DNA from: Nocardia albiluteola
Lineage (GTDB): Bacteria > Actinomycetota > Actinomycetes > Mycobacteriales > Mycobacteriaceae
Assembly (NCBI RefSeq): GCF_018860155.1
Contig: NZ_JAHKNI010000011.1
Location: 110,656-174,655, forward strand
DNA: 64,000 nucleotides
Reading direction: 5' to 3'
Of the stretch, positions 16,506 to 24,398 are shown piece after piece. Numbering within the stretch: position 1 is the stretch's first letter; each line of letters opens with the position of its first letter. The translations under genes and the position numbers were made by a program. The notes under the pieces are model-generated. The model was not told the origin of the DNA and did not search any database. It saw nothing but the letters and a program-made list of their open reading frames with translations.

Positions 16506-17330
16506 TCAGGAGGTCGCGCCGGTGCTGAAGATCGGCCAGCAGACTTCGGTCCGCCACTGCTTCTCGTCTGCGGTCACCTGGCGGTCGACGAGGTAGTACT
16601 CGCGGATCGGTCCGTCCAGGTGCAGTTCGTGGTCGGCCACGTAGGCGGCCAGCCTGCCGTAGGCGCGGTCGACATCGGCCAGGGAGCCGGGATGCTCGAT
16701 CACCGCGAGTTCGGCGGCCGGAACGACGAGCGACTCGATCCGCCCGAGCCGCGGAACCTCGGTCTCAGTCGGGACGAAAACCGTTGCCTGCCCGTACTCT
16801 TCGGTGAACAGCTCACCGGCGAAGATCCCGCCCGCCGGGCCGGTGGCAGCTAGACCCTTGGCTCCGAGGGTGGCGTGCAGTTCGCCCAGCGCACCCAGGT
16901 ACCAGGGCGGCAGGTCGGCCATCGTGACGACCGCGGTGACAGCCGCGGTCATCCTCGCACCCACGCGGCGGTGGCGCACGGGCGCGGAGTCGGACGGGCC
17001 CGCGAGCAGATCGCGTAACGACGCCACCGCGGACTGCGTACGAGCCAGGTTCTGTTCGAGGCTGGCGAGGTGCGCGGCGATGAGTTCGTTTCGGGTCCGC
17101 AGGTCGGGAGCCGTGAGCACGGCTCGAATGTGGTCCAGCGGCATGTTCAAGTTCCGGAAACGGCGGATGACCTGGGCCGTGGGGATCTGTTCGGTTGTGT
17201 ACCAGCGATATCCGGTATCCGCGTCCACCTCGGCGGGTGACAGCAGCCCGACACCGTGGTAGTGGCGCAGTGTCTTGACGCTCAGGTGGGTGGCGCGGGA
17301 GAAGTCGCCGATGGTCAGCGCGGCAGGCAT
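16506..17330 (-). CDS. MerR-family regulator with GyrI-like effector domain
   Basis: This 274-residue protein has an N-terminal MerR winged helix (LTIGDFSRATHLSVKTLRHY with DTGYRWYT), a dimerisation coiled coil, and from about residue 125 a GyrI/AraC-E-type small-molecule-binding domain. Such proteins, like BmrR, sense drugs or lipophilic compounds and activate promoters with long -35/-10 spacing. Its own upstream region holds the palindrome CCCTCCCCCAAGGGGAGGG. The broken VOC gene is divergent from it, and the intact VOC paralogue at 12669 shares the same promoter style, so both are likely regulatory targets. Confidence 0.9.
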   Translation of the reverse strand: MPAALTIGDFSRATHLSVKTLRHYHGVGLLSPAEVDADTGYRWYTTEQIPTAQVIRRFRNLNMPLDHIRAVLTAPDLRTRNELIAAHLASLEQNLARTQSAVASLRDLLAGPSDSAPVRHRRVGARMTAAVTAVVTMADLPPWYLGALGELHATLGAKGLAATGPAGGIFAGELFTEEYGQATVFVPTETEVPRLGRIESLVVPAAELAVIEHPGSLADVDRAYGRLAAYVADHELHLDGPIREYYLVDRQVTADEKQWRTEVCWPIFSTGATS

Positions 17331-17344
17331 CGGCCCAGTATGTG

Positions 17345-17392
17345 CCCTCCCCCAAGGGGAGGGTCAAGCTCCAGCGCCGCTGTTGACCCTCC
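17345..17392. promoter_or_regulatory. MerR operator/promoter region
   Basis: A near-perfect palindrome CCCTCCCCCAAGGGGAGGG spans 17345-17363. On the minus strand it is entered by TTGACC (17367-17362), the likely -35 of the merR gene. On the plus strand TTGACCCTCC at 17383-17392 is the likely -35 of the broken VOC gene. Confidence 0.6.
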
Positions 17393-17459
17393 GGCACGGG
17401 GACCGACGACGGTGTAACCAGCCGGCCGCGACGGCGGCCTCCATCGAAAGGAACAGTCC

Positions 17460-17842
17460 ATGAACGCATCTGCCCCCGCGGTCAGTCTGGAATTCGCGGC
17501 GTTGAACTTCGATTGCGTCGACCCCGTTTCCCTCGCGGACTTTTGGGGAAAGGTCCTGGGTCGCCCGGTCAGCCCGGGTGCGGTCACCGGCGACATGGCT
17601 GTCGACGCCACTGCCCCAGCGAGCGGCCCCGACTGATCTTCCACCCGGTCCCCGAGCTCGAGGCCGTGAACAACACGCTCCGCCCGATCCTGATCACAGA
17701 GCAGTACGCCCAGGAAATCGAGCGGCTGACCGGGCTGGGCGCCAAGGCGCTCAACGAGACCAAGCTGCCAAAGGCCCAGTACACCACCTTCGCCGACCCC
17801 GAGGGCAACGACTTCGATCTGGTCACCTGGAAATCCGAATAG
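17460..17842 (+). pseudogene. Frameshifted VOC gene
   Basis: The ATG at 17460 with GAAAGGAAC upstream opens MNASAPAVSLEFAALNFDCV and runs to a stop near 17636 (ASGPD). The second half continues in another frame from LIFHPVPELEAVNN to TTFADPEGNDFDLVTW and stops at 17842. Together the halves match the intact paralogue at 12669-13043 along its whole length, so a single indel near 17620 has broken the gene. Sequencing error is the main alternative explanation. Confidence 0.8.
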
Positions 17843-17986
17843 CGCGGCGACTTTCGGCCCGCGCATGGCGGCTGTCGCGCTCCAGCAGCCGACCGCCGCT
17901 CATCAGCGACAGTCACGAAGTAGCGCAGCAGGCGCAAATCCAGATCCACAGACCCCCTTCGCCTCACTGCGCCGAGCGGCCTCGTG

Positions 17987-18095
17987 TGCAGCTTCGTCTA
18001 CGCCACCAGCCGGGAACCCTGGGTCGAACGCTTCCGCGCCGCCGGATACGCCCCGATCGCGCCCGACTGGCCCGGCGAACCCGCACCGCTACGCC
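17987..18095 (+). pseudogene. Alpha/beta-hydrolase N-terminal fragment
   Basis: One plus-strand frame reads SFVYATSREPWVERFRAAGY followed by APIAPDWPGEP, the beginning of a familiar actinobacterial alpha/beta-hydrolase in which a Trp-rich segment precedes APxWPGE. No start codon, nucleophile or C-terminal part is present. The remaining 17843-18129 sequence shows no other gene. Confidence 0.45.
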
Positions 18096-18129
18096 TTCCA
18101 CAGCGTTCGTGTTGCGGACGTCGTTCCCC

Positions 18130-18786
18130 TCAATGTTGCCCGTAGGGCGCAGGGGACAGGAGGGTGGCGATGAGAGTGGCGGCGAGCCAATCCTCGTAGA
18201 TGCCGGGTAGCCAGCCCCGTTCTACGGTGAGCTGGGTATAGAGCTGCGGCCCGGCCAGTGCCCAGAGCGCGTCTGCCATGAGTCTCGGATCCGTGTCCTG
18301 AACCAGCACGCCGGCTTCCTCGAGGTGCGCGACGAACGCGGTGACCGCGGTGAGCCGTTCCTGCTCCCCGATCTCCAGCACCTCGCCGATCTCCGGCCCG
18401 GCCTGAGTCAACACGGTCCACAGCTGCGCGACCCGTTCGTGGATCCCACGAACGTAGGCGGCGTAGAGCCGGAGCTTTTCGCGTGGTTCCGCGGTGTGCC
18501 GGATCTGCTGTGTCTGGGGGCGGTCGGCCATCGGCACCGGTTCGTCGTCTCCGGCCAGTGTCATGTCCCACAGGGCCTTGACCATGCTCGTCTTGCTACC
18601 GAAGGTCTTGTACACCGTTTCGGTCGAGACGCCCGCGCACTCGGCCACACCCCGGATGGTCGTGGCGTGGTAACCGTCGCGAAACAGCAGCTCTCGGCAT
18701 GCGAGCAGGACAGCAGCACGGTTGCGGAGCGCCGCTTCGCGGCGGCGCTCGGAGTTGTAGGCCCGGCGTGGTTGCTCGCTTGTCAT
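18130..18786 (-). CDS. TetR-family transcriptional regulator
   Basis: This 218-residue protein has the HTH YHATTIRGVAECAGVSTETVYKTF followed by the helix-4 motif GSKTSMVKAL. The C-terminal half is helical with no specific family identified. It is divergent from the aldo/keto reductase at 18937, and two 17-base inverted repeats lie in between, just upstream of its own ATG (18786). It probably represses the reductase operon and itself. The N-terminus is basic, as is usual for the DNA-binding arm. Confidence 0.88.
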   Translation of the reverse strand: MTSEQPRRAYNSERRREAALRNRAAVLLACRELLFRDGYHATTIRGVAECAGVSTETVYKTFGSKTSMVKALWDMTLAGDDEPVPMADRPQTQQIRHTAEPREKLRLYAAYVRGIHERVAQLWTVLTQAGPEIGEVLEIGEQERLTAVTAFVAHLEEAGVLVQDTDPRLMADALWALAGPQLYTQLTVERGWLPGIYEDWLAATLIATLLSPAPYGQH

Positions 18787-18803
18787 CTACACCCCAAACT
18801 CCG

Positions 18804-18857
18804 ATACAGCTCAACTGTATTGAATCTCATCCCAAATTTGATACAGTCTAACAGTAT
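18804..18857. promoter_or_regulatory. Two TetR operators
   Basis: ATACAGCTCAACTGTAT (18804-18820) and ATACAGTCTAACAGTAT (18841-18857) are related 17-base inverted repeats, each followed by TGAAT. They lie between the divergent TetR and reductase genes in an AT-rich island of otherwise high-GC DNA, so they are likely operator and promoter sequence. Confidence 0.75.
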
Positions 18858-18936
18858 TGAATACTGACTTCGTGTTCGTGCCCCGAAGCAGCGGACCTCG
18901 ACAACGCGGCCGACCAGATCTGAGCGAATCGAGAGC

Positions 18937-19761
18937 ATGATGGCAATTGATGCGACAGCCGCAGGGATGATCTCCCTCGCGGGAAAGACGGTGCCCCGCA
19001 TGGGATTCGGAGCCATGCAGCTGCGTACGCCGACCGATACCGAAGCTGTCTCGGCGGTGCTGCGCAGGTCGATCGAACTCGGTGTCCGCGTGGTCGACAC
19101 CGCCTGGTACTACGGCAACGACGTCGTCAACCGGTTCATCGCCGAAGCATTGCGGCCCTACCCGGCCGACCTCGTGCTGGCGACCAAGGCCGGCGCGCGC
19201 GCGACCTACAACGGCGAGCCACCCCAGCCGGACTACAGCGCCGAGCAGTTGCGGGCGGGCAACGACCGCGACCGGACGGTGCTCGGCGTGGACACCATCC
19301 CGCTCACGCACCTGCGATGGATGAACGAGGACGACACCTACGACGGCGTGAGCTTCGACAGCGCCTTCGACACCATGCTCGCGATGCGAGCCGAAGGCCG
19401 GATCGAGCACGTCGGACTATCCAACGTCACGCTCGACCAACTCCGCCGCGCACACGCCCGCGGACCCATCGCCAGCGTGTCGAACATGTTCAGCTACGGC
19501 AACCAGAAAGACACACCGACGCTGGAGTTCTGCACAGAGCACGGTATTCCCTACCTGGCGTGGGGTCCACGCGGCTACGGCGCGACCGACACCCCTCCGA
19601 CCGCAAAAGGCCTGACAGCCGATCAAACCCGGCTCGCGTGGCTGCTCGATCGCTCCCCTGTCACCGTCGTGATCGCGGGCACCAGCAGTGTCGAACACCT
19701 CGAGGAGAACATCGCGGCGGGCGCCTACCGAGAAGCCGAGGGCACCCGGGAGGGCGCGTGA
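18937..19761 (+). CDS. Aldo/keto reductase family oxidoreductase
   Basis: This 274-residue TIM-barrel reductase has the start VPRMGFGAMQLR, the catalytic Asp-Tyr in VDTAWYYG, the catalytic Lys in LATKAG, and the cofactor region with HVGLSNVTLDQL and ending in VVIAGTSSVEHLEENIAA. These enzymes reduce carbonyl compounds with NADPH. The position usually occupied by the catalytic His reads LTHLRW. An operator-bearing leader and a divergent TetR gene suggest induction by a substrate. The small membrane protein gene downstream overlaps its stop (GTGA), so the two are co-translated. Confidence 0.9.
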   Translation: MMAIDATAAGMISLAGKTVPRMGFGAMQLRTPTDTEAVSAVLRRSIELGVRVVDTAWYYGNDVVNRFIAEALRPYPADLVLATKAGARATYNGEPPQPDYSAEQLRAGNDRDRTVLGVDTIPLTHLRWMNEDDTYDGVSFDSAFDTMLAMRAEGRIEHVGLSNVTLDQLRRAHARGPIASVSNMFSYGNQKDTPTLEFCTEHGIPYLAWGPRGYGATDTPPTAKGLTADQTRLAWLLDRSPVTVVIAGTSSVEHLEENIAAGAYREAEGTREGA

Positions 19762-20114
19762 GCGCCGGGATGATCGTTCTGACCGTGTTGAACGGCGTGT
19801 TCTCGCTGATCGGTGTCGGATTCGCCGTTGCGTCGGCGGTGCGCCCGTCGGCCATGAGCCGGGAAGCGAATCCCACTGCGGGAGAGCACCTCTACGCGCG
19901 GGTGTATGCGGCCAGAGCGGTACCGCTGGGAATCCTCGCCGGGGCGGTGCCCTTCTTCCCACACAGCACGGTAGGCGCCCTCGTTCTGGTCGTCGCCGCG
20001 ATCGCACAAGCCGCGGACGCCGCGATCGGAGCCCAGCGTCGAGAACCCGCCATGGTCGCCGGGCCGCTGTTCGCGTGCATCGTCCACACGATCACCGCGA
20101 TCGCGATCTTCTAG
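19758..20114 (+). CDS. Small four-helix membrane protein (DUF4267-like)
   Basis: This 118-residue, very hydrophobic protein has about four membrane helices, for example MIVLTVLNGVFSLIGVGFAV, VPLGILAGAVPFF, VGALVLVVAAIAQAADAAIG and LFACIVHTITAIAIF. Between the first two is a polar loop with HLYARVYAAR. It resembles small DUF4267-type membrane proteins of unknown function that accompany oxidoreductase genes. The GTG overlaps the reductase stop by four bases, so it belongs to the same TetR-controlled operon. Confidence 0.75.
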   Translation: MSAGMIVLTVLNGVFSLIGVGFAVASAVRPSAMSREANPTAGEHLYARVYAARAVPLGILAGAVPFFPHSTVGALVLVVAAIAQAADAAIGAQRREPAMVAGPLFACIVHTITAIAIF

Positions 20115-20123
20115 AGCTAGAGA

Positions 20124-20252
20124 TCATCGGGCAACCAGCGGTGAGACGATGGTCAGCGCGGCCTGCTGCAGCGCCGCACGCGCGCCGACATGTTCGGGAT
20201 CCGCGGAGTTGAAAGCGGCGACCAGACCCGAAGTGTCGCCGATCACGATCAT
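20124..20252 (-). pseudogene. Truncated PIN-domain (VapC-type) toxin
   Basis: The minus-strand ORF opens MIVIGDTSGLVAAFNSADPE and stops after 42 residues. The pattern I-x-D-T-S-x-L-V/I-A followed by DPEH is the N-terminus of VapC PIN-domain ribonucleases. The other acidic active-site residues (expected around positions 45, 95 and 115) are absent, so the protein would be inactive. Its ATG overlaps the stop of the antitoxin fragment by the typical ATGA. Confidence 0.65.
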
Positions 20253-20400
20253 CCAGCATCAGCTTCGGTGTTGGTGATCGCTTCGCGCACAGTGCTATCG
20301 ATCTCATCCGCCGTCACCGCATGCCCATAGTCCAGAACGGGGATATCCCACTCCTCATCCCATCGGCGAGTGCGTATCGCGGCCAGATGAAAAGCCTCAC
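20249..20400 (-). pseudogene. 3' fragment of the cognate antitoxin gene
   Basis: Directly upstream of the PIN fragment and overlapping it, a frame reads REAFHLAAIRTRRWDEEW, then IPVLDYGHAVTADEID and STVREAITNTEADAG before the stop. The overlap and charged helical character fit a VapB-like antitoxin C-terminus. The DNA-binding N-terminus is missing; the XRE gene ends at the break point (20397), so a recombination event probably joined the two. Confidence 0.45.
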
Positions 20401-21323
20401 GAAGGACGGGTTGATTCGGTGGGGGCCTGAGCGGCGTCCGTGCCCCAGCTGGCCAGGAGACACAGGGCCTCGGCCGACGGCGAGCCCGGTTCGGCGTGGT
20501 AGAGGCACAGATACTGCTCCGTGTCGTCCGGCAGGTACAGCGTCTCGTACGCCAGCGTCAGCTCGCCGACCAGAGGGTGCCGCATCCGCTTGAGGCCGTG
20601 CCCCTTCTCCTTCACGTCGTGCGTGGCCCACAGCCGCCGGAATTCCTCGCTCTTGACCGACAACTCCCCCACCAGCGCCGACAGATCCGGATCGTCCGGG
20701 TGCTGGCCCGCATACATCCGCAGGTAGCTGACCATGTCGGACGCCTTGGAATCCCAGTCGAGGAACAGCCGCTGATAGTCGGGAGAAAGAAATGTCAGCC
20801 GCGCCCAGTTGCGTTCAGCGGGTGGCAACTGCCCCCAGTCACCGAAGAGCGCCGCCGCCATGCGGTTCCACGCGAGAATCTCCGACCGCGCCCCGGCCAC
20901 ATACGCGGGCATCCCGTCCATCGACTCCAGCAGTTGCTGCAGCGTAACCCGCACCTGCTGCCGCTTGGGCGTCCGATACTTGCGCCGCAGCTGTTTCGGC
21001 TTGGCGAGATGAGTGAGGTGCGCGTGCTCGGCGTCGGTCAGCCGCAGAGCGCGCGCGATCGAGTCGAGCACCTCCGCCGACACATTGCGCCCGTTGCCCT
21101 GCTCCAGCCGTGTGTAGTAAGCCACCGAGACCCCCGCCAGCTGCGCCAGTTCCTCGCGCCGCAGACCCGGCACCCGCCGGTGCCGCCCATGCCAGGGAAT
21201 CCCCACATCGGCCGGGTCCAGCCGGGCCCGGCGCGTACGCAGGAACTCGCTGAGCTCGGCACGCTGGTCCAGGCCGTCGGAACGGCCGGCCCGAGCGTCG
21301 TCCGGGACGGGGTTGTCGCTCAT
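20397..21323 (-). CDS. XRE-family regulator with MmyB/MLTR-like ligand-binding domain
   Basis: This 308-residue protein has an N-terminal helix-turn-helix (LRREELAQLAGVSVAYYTRL with EQGNGRNVS) and the long C-terminal domain of the MmyB-like family, recognised by ILAWNRMAAALFGDW and YLRMYAGQHPDDPDL. These regulators often bind fatty-acyl or hydrophobic ligands and control a divergent oxidoreductase. Here the divergent neighbour is the alcohol dehydrogenase at 21442. The ATG at 21323 (MSDNPVP) is chosen because the extension upstream is low-quality sequence in the divergent promoter. Confidence 0.9.
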   Translation of the reverse strand: MSDNPVPDDARAGRSDGLDQRAELSEFLRTRRARLDPADVGIPWHGRHRRVPGLRREELAQLAGVSVAYYTRLEQGNGRNVSAEVLDSIARALRLTDAEHAHLTHLAKPKQLRRKYRTPKRQQVRVTLQQLLESMDGMPAYVAGARSEILAWNRMAAALFGDWGQLPPAERNWARLTFLSPDYQRLFLDWDSKASDMVSYLRMYAGQHPDDPDLSALVGELSVKSEEFRRLWATHDVKEKGHGLKRMRHPLVGELTLAYETLYLPDDTEQYLCLYHAEPGSPSAEALCLLASWGTDAAQAPTESTRPS

Positions 21324-21441
21324 GTTCTCCAGTATTCCCGGTCGTACGACCACGAGCCTGATCCTGTCGGTAGTAGGACCACTGGACGTACGTAAAGCGG
21401 TGGGCTGGGCGAGTGCCGGTTCGTCGCGGACGCTGGACACC

Positions 21442-22485
21442 ATGACCACCACTGTTGCCGCATATGCCGCGCCCAGCGCCAAGGCTCCACTGGAGCGCAC
21501 CACTATCGAGCGCCGCACGGTCGGCGAGCACGACGTCCTGATCGACATCAAGTTCGCGGGGATCTGCCACTCCGACATCCACCAGGCCCGTGCGGGCTGG
21601 GGCGAGGCCATCTTCCCGATGGTCCCGGGGCACGAAATCGCCGGCATCGTCGAGGCTGTCGGTTCGGCCGTGACCAAGTTCAAGGTCGGCGACCGCGTCG
21701 GCGTCGGCTGCATGGTCGACTCCTGCCGCGTGTGCGAGGCGTGCCGCAACGGCCAGGAGCAGCACTGCGTGCGGGGAAACGTAGCGACGTACAACGGCGT
21801 CGGCAAGGACGGCGAGCCCACCTACGGCGGCTACTCGCAGAAGATCGTCGTTGCCGACGCCTTCACCGTCCGCATCCCCGAGGGCCTGCCCCTCGACGTG
21901 GCCGCACCGCTCCTGTGCGCAGGCATCACCACGTATTCCCCGCTCAAGCACTGGGGCGCCGGCCCCGGCAAACAGGTCGCCGTGATCGGCCTGGGTGGCC
22001 TGGGCCACATGGCCGTCAAGATCGCCCACGCTCTCGGCGCGGAGGTCACCGTCCTGTCTCAGTCACTGCGTAAGAAGGACGACGGCCTGAAGCTGGGCGC
22101 CGACCACTACTACGCCACCAGCGATCCGGAAACGTTCAAGGAGCTGGCCGGTTCCTTCGACGTCATCCTCTCCACGGTGTCCGCGCCGCTGAACTTCGGC
22201 GCATACCTGAGCCTGTTGAAGACCGGCGGCGCGCTGGTGAATGTGGGCGCCCCCGAGGAGCCCATCTCACTGAACCTGTTCTCGCTGCTCGGGGGCTCCA
22301 AGATCCTCGCCGGCTCCGCGATCGGCGGCATCGCCGAGACCCAGGAGATGCTCGACTTCTGCGCCGAGCACGGCCTGGGCGCGGAGATCGAACTGATCGA
22401 GGCGAGCCGGATCAACGAGGCATACGAACGCGTCGAAAACTCGGACGTTCGCTACCGCTTCGTCATCGACACGGCCACCATCTGA
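21442..22485 (+). CDS. Zinc-dependent alcohol dehydrogenase (cinnamyl-alcohol/AdhC type)
   Basis: This 347-residue MDR enzyme has the catalytic zinc ligands in GICHSDIH and GHEIAG, the structural-zinc cluster CRVCEACRNGQEQHC, and the Rossmann motif VIGLGGLGHMAVKIA. It matches the AdhC/YahK aldehyde-reductase branch of about 350 residues, which uses NADPH to reduce aldehydes. It is divergent from the XRE/MmyB-like regulator, a pairing that occurs repeatedly in actinobacteria, so that regulator probably controls it. The ATG at 21442 is preferred to an upstream in-frame ATG (21313) that lies across the divergent promoter. Confidence 0.93.
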   Translation: MTTTVAAYAAPSAKAPLERTTIERRTVGEHDVLIDIKFAGICHSDIHQARAGWGEAIFPMVPGHEIAGIVEAVGSAVTKFKVGDRVGVGCMVDSCRVCEACRNGQEQHCVRGNVATYNGVGKDGEPTYGGYSQKIVVADAFTVRIPEGLPLDVAAPLLCAGITTYSPLKHWGAGPGKQVAVIGLGGLGHMAVKIAHALGAEVTVLSQSLRKKDDGLKLGADHYYATSDPETFKELAGSFDVILSTVSAPLNFGAYLSLLKTGGALVNVGAPEEPISLNLFSLLGGSKILAGSAIGGIAETQEMLDFCAEHGLGAEIELIEASRINEAYERVENSDVRYRFVIDTATI

Positions 22486-22650
22486 CCGACACCCCGTGGT
22501 CCGGGGGCCGCGGCGGACCATTCTCATCCGTGCGGCTCACTCATCGGACCACCGCGCTCAGCGCGCAACGGTCCCGACCGACCGGATCACGATCTGCTGC
22601 CCACCGACCAGAATTTCGCGGTTCTTATACCGAGACATCGGGGACCCTGC

Positions 22651-22688
22651 GAGGCCCAGGCCAGAGACGAATCTCTCGCCTGGGCCTC
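22651..22688 (+). terminator. Hairpin similar to the tRNA-His hairpin
   Basis: GAGGCCCAGGC (22651-22661) pairs with GCCTGGGCCTC (22678-22688), followed by TGCTTATTTGACGTTTTTT. It shares GGCCCAGGCCAGAG and GCCTGGGCC with the hairpin at 11098-11133. It may terminate the alcohol dehydrogenase transcript or be an end of the accessory segment. Confidence 0.55.
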
Positions 22689-22798
22689 TGCTTATTTGAC
22701 GTTTTTTCCGCGCCACGGACGACATTGCACGGTCCGTCCACCGAACCGGACCCACCTGGGGACCCCGGGACGGCTCATCCGCGACTCGGCGGCAGTCT

Positions 22799-22833
22799 TT
22801 ACGAACTATACTTCCACGAAGTACAGTTCGTAA
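22799..22833. promoter_or_regulatory. 35-bp near-perfect palindrome before the ATPase gene
   Basis: The arms TTACGAACTATACTTC and GAAGTACAGTTCGTAA (one mismatch) are separated by CAC. The element lies 26 bases upstream of the GTG at 22859, in an AT-rich patch, and is most simply an operator overlapping the promoter. The rest of 22486-22858 holds the hairpin at 22651 and no gene. Confidence 0.65.
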
Positions 22834-22858
22834 AAGAACTAGCAGGTAGGAAGGGTGC

Positions 22859-24331
22859 GTGGACAAGCCAGCGGATATGTTCGACCGAGACTTCGAGTGG
22901 GGCGCCCTCGGTCGATTCGTCACCGACACGCAACCTGATGCAACCCTTGGAGTGGTCTCGGGGCGGCGGCGGCAAGGGAAAACCTACCTGCTACGGGCCG
23001 CGTGCCAGGCAACTGGCGGCTTCTATTTCGGTGCGACCGAGAGCACCGATGCCGAGTCCTTACGCCTGATCGGGTCGGCACTGACTCAATATCTGAACGC
23101 GCCCCTCCCGGTGCAGCCGACCGACTGGTTTCAGGTCGTCGATGCACTGTTGCTTCTTGGTCGTGAACAGCCGCTCCCAGTGGTGATCGACGAGTTCCCG
23201 TACCTGGCCAAGGCCAATCCTGCGCTGCCATCGATCATCCAGCAGGCACTGGCACCGCTACGTCGAGAACGGACCAGCTCGCGAACCCGGTTGTTGCTGT
23301 GCGGCTCGGCGATGTCGTTCATGGGCAAGCTGCTCGCGGGCGCCGCACCATTGCGCGGGCGAGCCGGGCTGGAATTGGTGGTTCGACCGCTGGATCACAT
23401 TCAAGCCGCCAAGTTTTGGCGCGTCGAAGACCCACAACTTGCGTTTCGACTGAATGCAGTCGTCGGCGGCACGCCCGCCTATCGTCGTGAGTTCGTCCGG
23501 GACGATGCTCCGAAAGACATGGCCGACTTCGATGACTGGGTGATCCGAACGGTGTTGAACCCCGAGAGCCCACTGTTCCGGGAAGCCCGGTACCTCTTGG
23601 CCGATGAAACGGACATCCGCGATCTCGGGCTTTACCATGCCGTGCTGGCCGCTGTGGCCCAGGGCAATACAACCAGGGGCGGAATCGCCAGCTATATCGG
23701 ACGCCCAGCCGCGGACATCTCGCACCCGCTGAATGTGTTGGAGGATGCGGGATTCCTGGCCCACGAAGACGATATGTTCCGCGGCAACCGCACGTACTAC
23801 CGGATCGCCGAACCGTTGATCACCTTCTACTACAGCGTGATGCGGCCGGTGTGGAGCCGATTGGAGGCTCCCGGCTCCGCAGGGCGTGTGTGGCCCACCC
23901 GCCAACGTCAGTTCTCGGCCAATGCGCTCGGCCCGCGATTCGAACAGATTTGCCGCGAATGGGCACTGCTGCACGCAGATTCGGAAACCTTCGCCGAGCT
24001 GCCGGTGAAGGTGGGTGGCGGTGTGATAAATGATTCCGCCAACAAGATCGGTCGTGAGGTCGACGTGGTCGTGGTCGGAGCCGCCGACACCGGCAAGCCC
24101 CCGCTGCTGTCATTGGGCGAATGCAAGTTGCAAGAGGTGATGGGCATCGGTCACCTCGAACGACTCCGGAATATCAGGAAACTGGTGGTGGAGGCTGGCC
24201 ATTACGACACCACCTCGACGGGTCTCGCTTGCTACTCGGGCGCGGGTTTCACCGACGAGCTTCGGCAGGCGGCCGCGGAGTCCGGCGATGTGCTGCTCAT
24301 CGGGCTGGATGACATCTATCGCCAGATCTGA
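22859..24331 (+). CDS. Archaeal-type AAA ATPase with C-terminal DUF234 nuclease-like domain
   Basis: This 490-residue protein has Walker A GRRRQGKTYLL near residue 36, Walker B PVVIDEFPYL, a sensor-like LLLCGSAMSFMG, then a winged-helix region (ISHPLNVLEDAGFL). The C-terminal DUF234 domain contains REVDVVVVG and LGECK, the D...ExK arrangement of PD-(D/E)xK nucleases. Archaeal ATPase/DUF234 proteins are widespread but functionally obscure and often lie among mobile genes. It stands alone behind a 35-base palindrome. A related protein lies at 26760-28184, so the window carries two of the family on either side of a short accessory block. The GTG start follows GGAAGGG. Confidence 0.88.
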   Translation: MDKPADMFDRDFEWGALGRFVTDTQPDATLGVVSGRRRQGKTYLLRAACQATGGFYFGATESTDAESLRLIGSALTQYLNAPLPVQPTDWFQVVDALLLLGREQPLPVVIDEFPYLAKANPALPSIIQQALAPLRRERTSSRTRLLLCGSAMSFMGKLLAGAAPLRGRAGLELVVRPLDHIQAAKFWRVEDPQLAFRLNAVVGGTPAYRREFVRDDAPKDMADFDDWVIRTVLNPESPLFREARYLLADETDIRDLGLYHAVLAAVAQGNTTRGGIASYIGRPAADISHPLNVLEDAGFLAHEDDMFRGNRTYYRIAEPLITFYYSVMRPVWSRLEAPGSAGRVWPTRQRQFSANALGPRFEQICREWALLHADSETFAELPVKVGGGVINDSANKIGREVDVVVVGAADTGKPPLLSLGECKLQEVMGIGHLERLRNIRKLVVEAGHYDTTSTGLACYSGAGFTDELRQAAAESGDVLLIGLDDIYRQI

Positions 24332-24398
24332 TGCCTCCGGATGGAGCACGGCCGATCGTTCAGGCTCCGATGCCAGGACGATCGCCCGTGCTGAGGAT

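Noticed and set aside
17578..18210. 210-residue plus-strand ORF
   Set aside because: It runs through the wrong frame of the broken VOC gene and the hydrolase fragment.
22651..22688. Attachment-site (attR) partner of tRNA-His
   Set aside because: The tRNA 3' sequence itself is not repeated; only the hairpin is similar, so a common terminator is as likely.
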